Shown here in pieces: positions 35,938-47,427 of a DNA stretch of 64,000 bases. The position numbers were made by a program, and so were the translations under genes. The notes beneath the pieces were generated by a model. It was not told where the DNA came from and did no database searches. It saw only the letters and a list, made by a program, of their open reading frames with translations. Source of the DNA: Cheiracanthium punctorium. Lineage: Eukaryota > Arthropoda > Arachnida > Araneae > Cheiracanthiidae. The DNA lies in NCBI GenBank assembly GCA_038373885.1, contig JAWZYV010011900.1, forward strand, positions 248,001 through 312,000, given 5' to 3'. Every line of letters begins with the position of its first letter. The stretch's first letter is position 1.

Positions 35938-36221
35938 TTAACCCTTTCATGCCTAGTGTCCCTTTTTTGGGATGCCATTTACGCTATCAGTCGAAAATGT
36001 TATTTATATTTCCTGGCCATTATTCACAAGTATTGAACCTCAACTCCACAAAATACTGTAACATGATCCAGTAGGATGTTGACATTTCAATTTTTATACA
36101 TAATGATTTTAAAAGAAATCATCCCTTGTTCAAGAAGTTTACATCAGATATTTATCTATCATTGCTGGTATTAGCAAAAATTGAAGAAAGCTGCAAAAAT
36201 ATCCGGACACAAATTGGTTAA
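35938..36221 (+). mobile_element. piggyBac-like miniature element, family 2 (copy 2)
   Basis: TTAA on both sides. Starts CCCTTTCATGCCTAGTGTCC and ends AAATTGG. The palindrome is TGTCCC-tttttt-GGGATG. It is inserted in the first unit of the direct duplication described next. Confidence 0.88.
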
Positions 36222-36868
36222 AACGGCCTCTTCACAAAACTACAATAGATTGAAATGGCCCCTACACATGCATTAAAACGGCCTCGTCACAAAAATACAA
36301 TTGATTAACACGTCCCATTCATTGGCACTTTACCCTACATTTAAATTTGTTTTGTCAATTATTTTAACAAAAATGGGGATTTGTACAAAAATTAGTATGA
36401 GAATGCACAAAAATAGATGATGTTGAAATTCATAAAAATAGACAGCTGTCACAAAAATGGGACCCTGGAAAAAATTCCAGGATTGACCCCTGGTTTAATA
36501 ATTTAACTTTACATTTTCACTTACAGATAGCTTGTATCCTGAATTCCCATTCAAGTATCCTAAAAGTTAAAAAGAAAAAAATCCTGGGCTCCCTTCAAAA
36601 AACTACAATCAATTAAAATGACCCCATTCAGAAAAATATAATTGATTAAAACACCCCCTTCATTGGCATTTAACCCTATATTTAAATTTGTTTCATTTTA
36701 ATTTTATTAACAAAAAAAAGTGGTTTTTACAAAAATTAGTATGAGAATTTAAAAAAAATATATGTTGAAATATACTAAAATAAATATCATAATACACAAA
36801 GATAAACAGTTTTCACAAAAATGAGATCCTGAAAAATTCCTGGATCAACCCACTTCAATAATGATTAA
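36222..36868 (+). repeat. Diverged direct duplication, about 280 bp per unit
   Basis: The segment at about 36240-36490 (containing ATTCATTGGCAC, TACATTTAAATTTGTTT, CAAAAATTAGTATGAGAAT and TTCCAGGATTGACCC) recurs at about 36600-36860. Upstream bases 35905-35937 resemble the start of the unit, so the array was interrupted by the element at 35938. No clear terminal repeats are present. Confidence 0.7.
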
Positions 36869-37074
36869 AGAAAATATCGGTACTTACGTATTAACCCAGC
36901 GGTCATTCCTGCCAAACTATTTTTTTGTCAAATGAGTTGCCAAACTGTTACTAATCGTATTCAAACCCATTAATAATTCCATGTGCCCAGCATTTATCTT
37001 GGCGGACTGCCGGGATAATATGCAAGTACCGAAATATATATTATTTCAAATAAAGAGAGAAAAGGAATACTTAC

Positions 37075-37212
37075 ACATGATATATACTTGACTTTATATT
37101 GATATGCTCCAAAAATACCTAATATTATAACAATTATTTGTATAAAATTGATTATTATGGGCGTCCACATATATCCAAGGAAATCTAAAATTTGTCGCTG
37201 AATTGTGGCCAC
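37075..37212 (-). CDS. NKAIN: NKAIN exon 2 (first and second membrane spans)
   Basis: The exon has 46 codons, phase 0 at both ends, acceptor TTATTTAG and donor GTAAGT. It reads VATIQRQILDFLGYMWTPII, then NFIQIIVIILGIFGAYQYKV and KYISC. The ERQ/QRQ-I-DFLGY-W-PI motif followed by FGxxQYR/K is diagnostic of NKAIN proteins. It carries the end of span 1 and all of span 2, plus the cytosolic basic turn (YKVKY). Confidence 0.95.
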
Positions 37213-37797
37213 CTAAATAATATGGGATTAAAAAGTAATGTAAATAACACAGAAATAGTTTTTAAGATACTTTTACAGTGAAGAACTGCACTTGGTGCCA
37301 TATCAGTATAACTTGAAAAGAAAGAAAAACAAATACAGAAAAAAACAAGAATAATTTTATAGGAAAAAAAAACACATAAGAGAATGATTTAAAAAGCTAA
37401 TAATGAAGCAGAGATCAGCTGGAAATGTTTAGTTAGCCAAATGTATATAACTTAGGCATATAACACGGAATTTTTAGCAGTTGGAGAAGAGTGAATACAT
37501 TGTACCACCGAAAATTTACGTACTGAACTTTTTTTTTTTAATAAGAAAGACTTTTTTTCATTTGTTTACGAGACTAATATTTTTGAAATACGTAAAAAAA
37601 CAATATTTTTTTCTTGTGAAAAATCGGAAAATTTTAATATTAGTTCCATAAGAATTCTTTACATCGAATAAATTATCATCGCAAGACTGTATGAAACAGA
37701 TATGGAATATAGCATCATAAAAATACAAATACAGTCTGCTTTATTATCAAAGAGAAAATAATTATATTGAATAAATATACGAAAGAAAAATACTTAC

Positions 37798-37851
37798 CAT
37801 TTGAACAATACACACTGCTAAAAGAATGCAGCGAATCGCACAACACGCCAT
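37798..37851 (-). CDS. NKAIN: NKAIN exon 1 (start codon)
   Basis: ATG at 37851 starts MACCAIRCILLAVCIVQM, and the donor GTAAGT follows. The N-terminal cysteine pair (potential lipidation sites) and the hydrophobic run that begins span 1 are family features (vertebrate members start MGCC). Phase 0 joins it to VATIQRQ. NKAIN proteins are small four-span membrane proteins that bind the Na+/K+-ATPase beta subunit, mainly in neurons. A polypyrimidine tract followed by ATATAG about 25 bases upstream of the ATG could be the acceptor of an intron in the 5' leader. I see no TATA box that can be placed with confidence. Confidence 0.9.
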
Positions 37852-38429
37852 AGTCAAACAAACACTATATATTGTCTATATGAAAAAAAGAGTTTTGACA
37901 TCCGGAAATTGGATTTTGATCTGCAATTACATATTGAAACGAAGAAATGATAATATTTTCAATCGCGGCGAAAATCAAGCACAGACAGGAACATGTTAAC
38001 ACTTTAAGTTACTTACATTTCTCCTTAAAGATAACCAGAAACAATTAATGAGCATTTTTAATTTAAATTACCTAAAGATAAAAAAAAGCGGTACGCCGAG
38101 CGAAACACAAACCATCTTCATTCAAGAAGGCATCTGCATTATCTTTTAAATGTTGCCATACCATTTGTAATAAGCTTTAAAAAAAAAAAGAGAGATGAGA
38201 AAGGAAAAGGAGAGGGGAGAGGGACACGAGAAAAAGAAGGCATTTCCATGTACGTCATAACTGCAAGACAACAACCCTTTGGATCCGCTTGAAAATATCG
38301 AAAATTGATAATGTAGTAACTTTAAATTAATTAAAAGCATATTTGACTTTGCCAGAAAGTGTAAAATTTAAAGAATAATTAATTAATTAATTTTGTTGGC
38401 AATAAAATACATTTTTACTAAAAGTAACG
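37852..38429 (-). other. Region upstream of NKAIN
   Basis: The expected place for leader or promoter sequence. There is a short purine tract near 38180-38240 and an AT-rich remainder. No specific promoter element was identified. Confidence 0.35.
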
Positions 38430-38705
38430 TCAGAAGCTTGAATAGTGTTTACATTTACAACGCTCCCGTCCTCTCCTCAGTAAAAATATCCATAAAATGG
38501 ATTTTTTTAAAAACATTTTGCGTTCAATAATATTTATAAAATACAATACATTTAATTTTTCTTTAGGTGGGCTCCCTAGCGGATTGCGAGATAATTCTGG
38601 AGTAGAGGGTGCTCGAGGGTGTTGGGAAGTAGAGACATCTTTAATGCGCTGGAAAATCAAAGTCAAAGGTTTGATTAACCAATCCAATCCGTTACTATCA
38701 TCCAA
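38430..38705 (-). CDS. Unrecognised open frame, possible 5' exon
   Basis: The minus-strand frame begins MDDSNGLDWLIKPLTLIFQR then IKDVSTSQHPRAPSTPELSR, followed by NPLGSPPKEK. The first 51 residues or so have balanced, protein-like composition with a Ser/Pro-rich hydrophilic stretch. The remainder (FIN…KMFLKKS…) is AT-driven and probably not coding. The GC content of about 38550-38700 is well above its surroundings. I do not recognise the family. The opposite strand is also open here, so this could be chance. If real, it would be a first exon of an unknown minus-strand gene between NKAIN and ATP8B. Confidence 0.25.
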   Translation of the reverse strand: MDDSNGLDWLIKPLTLIFQRIKDVSTSQHPRAPSTPELSRNPLGSPPKEKLNVLYFINIIERKMFLKKSILWIFLLRRGRERCKCKHYSSF

Positions 38706-38809
38706 AAACTATGTTTTGTGGATGTTAAAATTCAGATTTCCTGCATTGAAATACATTACAAGAAACGAAGCTGTCATGAAGAAGGCAGACACGTCGCAGA
38801 GAGGCTAAG

Positions 38810-39821
38810 CTCGTCGAAATGCTCTAATATCATTCATGTAAAAAAATTAAACCTGTGGCTCATGTTTGCAAGAAATAGACGAATATACCTAGAAAGAATT
38901 TCATCCCTACTAACAATAATCCATCTATCAATGAGTAGCCGATCACTGGAAACGAGTAAGCAGTAGTTGTTCTTACCCTAGTAGCAATAACTGCTCGTTT
39001 TCTGCATGGGCGTTCATATACTCATCGTTAACGCACCGACTCATCGAATTGAGCGTCAGCTGCATTATAAGAATAATGGAAACTTCATTAAAATGAGCAA
39101 CCCCTTTATAACCTCATTAATTTAAACAGCAAGAAGAGAAATCAGTTAATTTTTAAAAGTTATCCAAGAATTATGAAAGTTAAAATCACCCTAAAATTCC
39201 TATACAATTTGCAATATTGTTTTTTAATTATTAGTTTTGAATGTTGTTATCGAATAATTTGACTAATATTAATAATAGCAGAACATCACTTTGTCAAAAA
39301 TTCATTCCAAGTCCCAATCTGAGACTAAAATAACCGGTACTTTGAACTTTGGCTTATACAACATGACATGGCTGGATAGCTTTGATGTAGAGCGTTAGTG
39401 TGTGACTCAGTATGCTCAGTGTTCGGGCCTGGTGGAGGAAGAATTTTTTTTCTTTTTTTCCAGAAAAACGGAAAGTTAGCATCCTAAAAGCGAAAGAATA
39501 ATAAACAGAACGGACATTTTTTGAAAATTTTGCTGCCAATCGTTTACTTTTTATTAACAAATATATTTTAAAGAGTTTATCGGCTTCTCATCGATTTTTT
39601 TCTTTTCTTTATTTCATCACAGTCATCGAAAAACGATGATCGGCTTGATGGACCCCCGAGCGGACATTTTGTACCAGTTACCGATGAAGTTTACCCGTTT
39701 TGGGGAGAAACGCCGAGATCGGCCATTGCTCGTTCTTCTCTGATTAAACTCACCTGCCTCTCATCGACCGATGGGTTATTGCTACTAGGGTAGGCTTTTT
39801 ATCAAAATTATAATAAATTCT
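38810..39821. other. Intergenic spacer, nothing recognised
   Basis: No exon or bounded repeat was found. The words CTCATCG and CATCGA(T/C) recur at about 38995-39050 and 39585-39790, possibly the two ends of a decayed word-array element. Confidence 0.4.
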
Positions 39822-40105
39822 TTAACCCATTTGTGCCTAGGTATTTTTGCGACTTTCTTCGATTTTTCCCAATACCGGCAATAATAGATAAATTTCTGAT
39901 GCCAATTTCTTCAACAAGGGATGATTTCTTTTAAAATCATTATGTATAGAAATTGAAATATCAACATCCTACTGGGTCATGTTAAAATATTTTGTGGAGT
40001 TGAGGTTCAATACTAGTGAATAAAGGCTAGGAAAAATAAATAGCGTTTTCAACTGATAGCGAAAATGCCGTCCCAAAAAAGGGACACTAGGCATAAATGG
40101 ATTAA
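39822..40105 (-). mobile_element. piggyBac-like miniature element, family 2 (copy 3)
   Basis: TTAA on both sides, inverted relative to copies 1 and 2. Ends are CCCATTTGTGCCTAG and (complement) CCATTTATGCCTAG. The palindrome on the complement is TGTCCC-tttttt-GGGACG. The 284-bp length equals that of copy 2. Confidence 0.9.
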
Positions 40106-40521
40106 CTAATCAGTATCTTACAGTGAGGGTTACAAAGCTTCTTCAACCAGAGTTCTCATTTAATTTGTTTTTGCTAATTGAAGAAATTTTTAAAATAAAT
40201 CTCTGAAAATGAAGCTGCATGTCCTCAAGGGGCGGGTGGGGGGTGTGTGGAGCGTTCAATTACCAGCTTCCTTTCACACCCACGTAGACCACTGCCTAAG
40301 TAGCAATAACTCATCTGTCGAAGAGAAGCCGATGCTCAAAATCCGAGGAGAACGAGCACCAGCTTTTCATCAAAACAGGAGCAAGCTCATCGGAACTGGT
40401 ATGATATGTTCCCTTGGCCGGTTATTAGCCAATCATTGAAACCTTAGAACTTGGATTGAATATCAAAATGAAATCGATAAAATATGGGCCATTCTAGATT
40501 TCTATTTTGTTAGCGCAAGGA

Positions 40522-40710
40522 CCATGGGCGCCGGTAGAATATTTCTCGGGCGGGGGGGGCAAAGACTACTTTAACGTATGGTTCACATCTGAAAAAACAC
40601 TCAAAATACTGGTGTTAAACGATATGTTGGAAAGATCAAAAAAGCAAGGGAAAACACTGCATACAAAAGTCCAGGGGGGGGGCATTGCCCTATGCTGCCG
40701 GCGCCCATGG
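40522..40710. mobile_element. Miniature element with CCATGGGCGCCGG ends (copy 1)
   Basis: Perfect inverted ends CCATGGGCGCCGG lie inside the 6-bp duplication CAAGGA (40516-40521 and 40711-40716). G-runs mark both inner ends. Compared with the copy at 61293 it holds an extra stretch of about 36 bp, of which 34 bp (40591-40624) are also found exactly at 46741-46774. Confidence 0.8.
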
Positions 40711-41335
40711 CAAGGACTGGTCCAACTGCAACGGTCAACGACCCATGTTAAAATCAACACTCGTAACAGAAGGTGAATCTTCGACGCTACATAGTTTCAG
40801 CAATGAGAGTGAATAGCTTAAACTTGAGTTCAGTGGTGAGATAAACTCCCCATTTCGTTTTCAAGTGTACCCATGGGAAGAGGGCTGTATTGCCGCCTTC
40901 CCACGGGTACACTTGAATGTTATGAATTGTCCCACCCGGAATCGGCGATTACTCCCATGGAGGTCTAAGATAAATAGACTGAACGTCCCAAATTTTCGGG
41001 GACAGTCCCCAATTTCAGAACTTTTTTCCGTTTGTCTCCAAAATGTAAAACAACTGGGAACAAAATTTTAATTCAAACAGTTATTTTTTCGCAATTTAAA
41101 AAGAAATCAATCATGTTTCCCTTATTTTATGAATGTTAATAATGCTCTAGTTGAATAAATAGAAACTATTTGGAGAAGAACATTGAATTTATAAAATGTC
41201 CGCAATTTTTGCTTCAGAATTGGGAACACAACGCTGTTCTGTTCCCAGTTCTTTCTTCAAAATCTGGTCACCTTAGTCTAAAACCTCCAAGGGGGCACTT
41301 TCCCATCAAGCTCTTCGCTTCATTTTTGTAGTAGG

Positions 41336-41535
41336 GCCGCCCAAATGGTGTAATGGCTAACTAAGAACTCTATCACACCTTGGGTCCGTGTTTGATTTCC
41401 GCCTTAAATTTGGGTGTTAACTTGTCCGTCCTTTCACAGAGGGTAACGTCGGTCGCTTGCTGGGTGGCCTCATAATAAAATATCCCATACTTCGAGCCTT
41501 AGTAGTGGCGAATGGCTGATGGTCAAGTGGCCACC
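41336..41535 (+). mobile_element. tRNA-derived SINE, family 1 (copy 2, diverged)
   Basis: Matches the SINE at 27969 along its length: box A-like TGGTGTAATGG, decayed box B (GTGTTTGATTTCC), then TGTCCGTCCTTTCACAG-GGGTAA-type body and GGCGAATGGCTGATG. No A tail remains. An older copy. Confidence 0.75.
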
Positions 41536-42300
41536 TTTAAAATTGTAATAGAAAATATAATTTTCTTAAGGATTCAAAATTCTAATATCTGGGGGTTGCA
41601 GTCCTCCAAGATAGATGTCTATGCCAATGTATAAAGTTTCTATTAAACTGTGGGAATAACTCAAAAAATTGTTTATTATTTTTTTTTTTTTTTGGATTCT
41701 AAAAAAGCACTCTGAATTACGCAAATATTTATTTTATTATCTTAAGAATTTTAGCAAAAGTTTAACCGCTGTGAAACCTGCGAGGTTCGACTATTACAAC
41801 TGCAATTTTGGATAAGAAATGGCTTGCCCCGGTTTCTCATCAGTAGTAGAATTACATTTAGACCAGTTCTAACAGGGGTCGCAGTCGGGAATATTTTTTT
41901 AAAAAATTCCTACCTTCATCAAAGTTTTATTTAAATAGCCTAGTAATTTAATGGCTTGATAGGCGGAACCGTAACATCTAAGATAACATTTAACAACTGT
42001 TGAAGCAGCAGAACGTTTTACTCTAATATTTATAGAGGTAGAAATTTAAAAAAAATAGGACCGACTGCGACGCCTGTTCTAAGCATGAATAAAAATCCAT
42101 CTGCAGCAGAAAGTCGAAAGTTCTCTGGACGATGACTTAATTCGATGAGTTCAGGATGGTTCGATGAACGGCTGAGCAAAATACGAGCAGCCATTGCTGC
42201 AAGGGTAGGAATCCAATATCTGTCCAACCAGTCATAAAAAGTCGATGAAATATCGAAATAAAACCGATCAAATACGTTCAAGCTGCGAAAAACACCTTTT
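41536..42300. other. Intergenic spacer with an unassigned open frame
   Basis: A minus-strand open frame of 91 codons (42305-42030, starting MKKGVFRSLNV) overlaps the edge of a piggyBac-like relic. It has no recognisable domain and is probably not a gene. Confidence 0.3.
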
Positions 42301-42303
42301 TTC

Positions 42304-42424
42304 ATGATTTAACTACCAGCAACATAGCATTTGACCACCATGTTGCTGGTAGTTAAACTGAGCTATTCCACGACTGCATTTTTTCACTGCTGGGGCCATT
42401 TGGACAGTCTATCCAGTTGTTCTC
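42304..42424. mobile_element. Relic of piggyBac-like family 1
   Basis: TTTAACTACCAGCAACAT is followed by its inverse ATGTTGCTGGTAGTTAAA, then GCATTTTTTCACTGCTGG and AGTCTATCCAGTTGTTCT. These are diverged versions of the internal inverted repeat of family 1. No TTAA-bounded ends are preserved. Confidence 0.55.
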
Positions 42425-43310
42425 TATATCTATGGACTTTTCAAAAAGTACAGTGCAGCTCGTGAATACATTCTAAAAATTTCCAAGTCACTGATGTGAT
42501 TATTTAATTCTGAAATCTGGTCATAAATTAGTGATTTAAAAATAAATTATGGTTTTAAGCTTAAAGAAGAGACTAAAAGAATGATTAATAGTAACTGGAA
42601 GAATTGTCTCTATAGAATAAATAAACCAAATGTAAACATTTATCGATGTATTCAAAATTCATTTATTTATGCAAGCAACATGTAACAATATTCCATTTTA
42701 CAATTACACATCATATAACAATATTATAATCCTTTTTTTATCACAACTACAATCTTCTCTCGGTACAAATAAGTCATGAACAGGCCGCTGAGGCTTTATA
42801 CAAAGAGAGATTATTATTTTTTTTTATTAGTTTGCTTTGGGCTTGTACTCTGAATGGAATTGGTTCTTGAGGTAGAAGCATAAATAATAATTTGTGAAAC
42901 AGAGTGCACTGAAAGTTCCCGTACCGACAACATATGGATATCATTTGGATATTTATTTAGCTAAACATTTTTGAATCTTTCATACGATTTATATTCCAAA
43001 TATATCTCATGCAGTGCAATTCTCTGATTCGATGATAAATTCACTGTGAAGAACAAAATAACACCCAGAAGTTTATTCGCGCAGAATTTGAGCGCGAAAA
43101 GAAACAAACGATAAAAACTAAAGAATTAAAGCAGCCGATAAAATTTAATATTTAAAAAATAAAAAGTCACGGACAATGAGTTAAGTTGGAGTACGGGAGC
43201 TTGTATGACATACTGTTTTAAATTCATAATCCACACGTAGACTCACTTGCCTTTCAATAAAGGAGAAATTTAAGGATAATTTCTGAAAAAACACAAGTTA
43301 TATTGCGTGT

Positions 43311-43447
43311 TAGAATGCATGCTTACCCAGGTGTTAGAATGCATGCTTACCCAGCAAACACACCCAGGTTCTCTGAACGTCTATTAACGTCCAGAAGACG
43401 TTTTCTGGCGTTAGACGTTCAGAGAACCTGTGTGTGTTTGCTAGGTA
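43311..43447. repeat. Short tandem repeat and palindromic miniature element
   Basis: GTTAGAATGCATGCTTACCC occurs twice in tandem (43311-43352). It is followed by a palindromic element of about 98 bp whose arms read AGCAAACACACCCAGGTTCT and (complement) AGCAAACACACACAGGTTCT, continuing CTGAACGTC. The tandem unit ends where the palindrome begins. Confidence 0.75.
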
Positions 43448-43942
43448 GGCTTATGTCGTTTTTCAAACAAGACAGGAACACTCCAGCAATTATTTTTGCT
43501 GATCAACGTAGGGTTAAAATGGTAAGCAAGCAATATTTTCGGCTTATTGGAAATCTAAAGTACAATTTAAATTTTCTGACTTCTTAAAAATTTATATCTG
43601 ATCACAGGTTTTGGGCATAACTAACAAAACTGAAATTAGTAATTGTTAAAGCAAAGAAGCAAAATCATTGTACATTAAAAATGGGATTTCAGACATTTTT
43701 GTCAGCAGGAAGCAGGAAGGATACGCTGCAAACTGTAAGTCATTTTCAAACATTTTTCTAGCAGAGCGGGAGAGACAGTCAAACCGAAATGTTTACGATT
43801 TCGGTTTGCCTGTCTGCCAGTCTGTTGAGTGCTCTTCTGACTCCTTCAAAAAATTGTTTAAGGGAAGAACCAAACACACTTCTTGTATATAAACGTGGTT
43901 ATATCGTCATTAAAAATGTTATATTACAAGCCACCAACAAAC

Positions 43943-44103
43943 AGGGACGTACACAAAAAAATATGTTGGAGGGGGTCCAAACAGTGGGAAAGGCAGAATT
44001 TTTCACACAAAAAAGGTTCATCATTATCATTTTGTTAACAAAAATCGAATTTTTGGAGGGGAGTGGTTTCGGACCCCCTGGACCCTCCCCTTGAATACGT
44101 CCT
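43943..44103. repeat. Small element with GGACGTA ends and G-rich words
   Basis: Left GGGACGTACACAAA and right (complement) AGGACGTATTCAAGGG are inverted. TTGGAGGGGGTCC near the left recurs as GGAGGGGAGTGG and, inverted, GGACCCTCCCC near the right. Boundaries are approximate. Confidence 0.5.
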
Positions 44104-44254
44104 CGTAAACAAAAGATAAGTCCTCAAGAACCAATTCCTTTTTTTTTTTTCTAGTGTAAATTAGAATGCATTTCTAAACGAATTATGGACAGAATCAACA
44201 TTTATCTTTTAACACCGCGCTATACAAGGAAGGAGATACTGTACATAATACTGA

Positions 44255-45802
44255 TATTAGAGCTTTCTAAGACGGCTAGGTTAAGTACATTGACAGAGAT
44301 TATATGAAATATTATTCTCGTCTGTGGTCGATAGTTCTAGGTAAATGGATTGCAAAAATTAGAGCATTATTTATTGTAGAAGGCATTGACAGATTTCTTT
44401 TTGCTAAGTATTTGGTCCCTTTAAAAAGCTTGATGTATCATGCTCCCTGAAATTTTTAGAAGTACACTTTTCAAGGCTGTAGACAACGACAAATAGATGG
44501 AAATATGTTTCAAATAAGTAGAAATACTTAGGTATGGGCAAACCTTTTCAAAGTTGCGGGCTAAATTTTCATATTTTAATGAAGTTGAGGGTCGTAGATA
44601 ATGTGTAGTTGTAAATAAATAAATAATTAAATAATGATACGGTTAATTTATATATCTATAAATTATAATGCTAAAGTTACATGAATAAGAAAAACACCCC
44701 ATGGATTTTTGTGCGGGATCGAACAATAATGACTGTCTGTATTACCATAATCGAGACTATTTGCTATTTTCTGAGCGTGATTTTAAAATGTTCTGCTGTC
44801 CGGATTAAAAGTCGTATCTGGCCACTATATGCTTTGTACAATCGTCACTCGTTTATGCGAACCTTTTTTAAATTTCATTTTACAAAATCTTCGATTCTAC
44901 AAACAAATGAGTGGTCCCGAATGCATTTCGTGGACGATTTTACGAACTGGCTAAGTGATCTCCAAGAATTTGTAAAAGTGAGAGTCGACTGTAAACTGCA
45001 ACTGCATTTTTTGTTAGTTTGTGGAATTTTTCACAAATGTAGGCGTATTTGCAAAATAAATCAAAAGTATTGCAGATACTTGTTTTAGCAACATAAGAAC
45101 TGCTTGGTAGGAAATAAAACGCAGTGATTTATTTGCTTGAAAATAAATATTTTTTAAGCATGCATAGAATTTGGTATATAGTTTTAAATGAGCAACTTGA
45201 ATTAAGACTTGTGGTCTTGATGTAAGAATTCCCTAGAGTTTTGAGTTTTCAGAAAATTATTGCTGTTTTTAAGTAAATTTGTAAATTCCAAGATCATCGT
45301 TTTAAATTGCAAGTGAGATCGACGTCACCTTTAAGCCACAATTTAAACTTTGAATTGCCTTTAGCTCTGTTGTATGAGCTGGAAAACTATAAGAGCGTCA
45401 CGTTTGGAAACTTTTTGCAATTTCGATATACTGAGAACAACCCAAAATTACTTCGACGGTGACTACTCCAGAGGTAATGAAAAATTTCAGGGAAGTTTTT
45501 CTTCAGAACTGTTAACAGTAATATAAACCAAGTTATGCAAATGCATTTCGTTAAGAAATTAATACTTAAAATGCAATTGCAGTATACTAAATAATACGAT
45601 AAAACTAACTGTATTAGAACTTTGTAGAAGGCTAGATTAGGTACAACGCTTATAAAATCGTCTTGTCTGATTGAAACTCAGTTTAAATAGATTTGCAAAA
45701 TCAGAGTATTCTTTCATTTTAGAAGGCATTGACAGTCTTTGCTAAGTTTTTGGTCCCTTGAACAGCTGCTTTTATTACGCTCCCTGAAACTTCAATAATT
45801 TT
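44255..45802 (+). repeat. Two diverged copies of a 190-bp repeat
   Basis: The block 44255-44462 recurs in the same direction at 45608-45802. Shared stretches include GGCTAGRTTARGTAC, TAGAAGGCATTGACAG, TTTGCTAAGT, TTGGTCCCTT and GCTCCCTGAAA. The sequence between them holds an open frame (44681-45088) without domains and ends near TCGACTGTA, which resembles a Tigger-type end. Confidence 0.6.
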
Positions 45803-45904
45803 TTAGTTATTTAGGAATAGCAATGCAAAGAGAAGAGCAATGCGAACCTTTTGCCATCTTGCCTACCTTTGCTGGAATTTATGACTTTTAAATAATAAAA
45901 TATA

Positions 45905-46084
45905 CAGGGAGTGATTCCAAGCACAGCGTTTTCAAATCACAAATGGAATCGACGTCATTTTGACGTCACGAGTCTCAAATTTCATTAGATAAGCCTATAA
46001 GCCATGCAGTTTAAAACTCGTGACATCAAAAGGACGCATGCCCTCCAGATTTTGCATTCCGTGACTGGCTGGGAATACTCCCTT
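45905..46084. mobile_element. Palindromic miniature element with CAGGGAGTGATTCC end
   Basis: The left arm (CAGGGAGTGATTCCAAGC … CATTTTGACGTCACGAGT) is complementary to the right arm (complement: AAGGGAGTATTCCCAGCC … CTTTTGATGTCACGAGT). It is about 180 bp and non-coding. Confidence 0.65.
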
Positions 46085-46710
46085 AAAGTGAGTAAGAATT
46101 CAAACAGCTTTTGCCAGCTAAGTGGCGGCATTATGAAGAAATCGCGCTTATCGGATCGAATTGAAGTATAAAGAATGATACACTTCCGTAGTAATTATGG
46201 ATACATAAGCATGCATCGGATTGAAGGGGGCCCATGAGAAGTTACAGCGCTGGGCCCCTGATCCTCACGCTGGCTTAATAGGGCTCTGGCCTTCATACAA
46301 AATCAGTGGTACGGCAGTGTAATATGCAGAACTTTGGATGTAAGAGTCAATTATTAGAAGTATGGGAAACATATAGAAACTGAAAAGTGACATCATTAGA
46401 ACCCATACCTCTTAAAAATATCATGATGAAAATATATGGAGATAATTTCCAAATGATGCCACTTTTCGGTCGCAAAAGTTCAGAATGTGGCTGCAAATGT
46501 ACTTTCCAAATCTAAACCGTAATTTTACTTCACCGATCTTAATGGACTTGATTTGTATAAAGGTAAATTTGGAGGAGGTATTTTAACGCTAGCGAAGGTA
46601 TAACTTTTAGTTATTTTTTGGACAGTCAAGTTGTTACTTGTAAAAGTGTTTACCCGCAATTACGAAATACTTAAAACAGAAAATTTTCATTTTACTTAAG
46701 ACACCAAAGC
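46085..46710. other. Intergenic spacer, nothing recognised
   Basis: A GGGGGCCCATGAG … GCTGGGCCCCTG motif near 46226-46260 loosely resembles the GGGGGCCCC element at 52112. Otherwise I see nothing. Confidence 0.35.
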
Positions 46711-46992
46711 TCTAAGCTGTTCTAAATAAACAAAACAACGGAAAAAACACTCAAAATACTGGTGTTAAACGATAAAGTAAATAAAAAACTTTGTAAAAAA
46801 CACACATAAGATGTTATAGGTAAAAAGATACGCACGTTTCGGCCAAAAATTGTTTTGGCCTTCATCAGTCCAAGCCCTTCGTCGCAAGGAACACAGGGAA
46901 CTGAGAGTTCCGCCGAAACGTGCGTATCTTTTTACCTATAACATCTTATGTGTGTTTTTTACAAAGTTTTTTATTTACTCTAAGCTGTTCTA
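46711..46992. repeat. Near-perfect hairpin insertion flanked by a 15-bp direct repeat
   Basis: CTCTAAGCTGTTCTA occurs at 46711-46725 and again at 46978-46992. Between them lie 252 bp: a short segment containing a 34-bp sequence shared with 40591-40624, then two arms of about 68 bp (46776-46843 and 46912-46979) that are complementary almost without mismatch, closing on TTTCGGC/GCCGAAA. The loop of about 68 bp is unrelated. Confidence 0.75.
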
Positions 46993-47421
46993 TTATTTCT
47001 GAAATGTTCAAAGAAAGCTTAAAATTACTCAGTCATTGAGTAAATTGGGATGACAGTTTTGAAACATTTATATATTCGGTGGTTCAAATTCTAACATATT
47101 TCTGATTATGAATCATCCAATTTCATAAATTGAAACGTTAAATATGTACAATATTGTATTTATGAAAAGCTATGCTACCGATTGCATCATTTTCAATTAA
47201 TTTGATAGATTATAATGAAAAACTTTTTAGTTCGTAACAGGTACTTATATAAAAAATATGAATTGTTTTACAACTGGAAGAAGACTAGATTAATTAACAC
47301 TTGAATTCTATATCTGATCGTAAGATCAGATAGGAACATCAGACTCACACAAATTATTCAACTGCACATCTCTTCCATCGTTACGTATACTTTTCAATTC
47401 ATTTACAAAGTGTTGCTTTCG

Positions 47422-47427
47422 TTTATT
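47422..47427 (-). promoter_or_regulatory. Candidate polyadenylation signal of the ATP8B-type gene
   Basis: AATAAA on the minus strand lies about 300 bases downstream of the stop codon at 47728. It is the first canonical hexamer I see, but short hexamers are frequent in AT-rich DNA. Confidence 0.35.

Noticed and set aside
42030..42305. 91-codon minus-strand open frame
   Set aside because: No recognisable domain. It abuts a piggyBac-like relic and has no splice or codon evidence.
44681..45088. 135-codon open frame
   Set aside because: It lies between two copies of a diverged repeat, has no motif, and ends near a Tigger-like terminal sequence. Probably chance.
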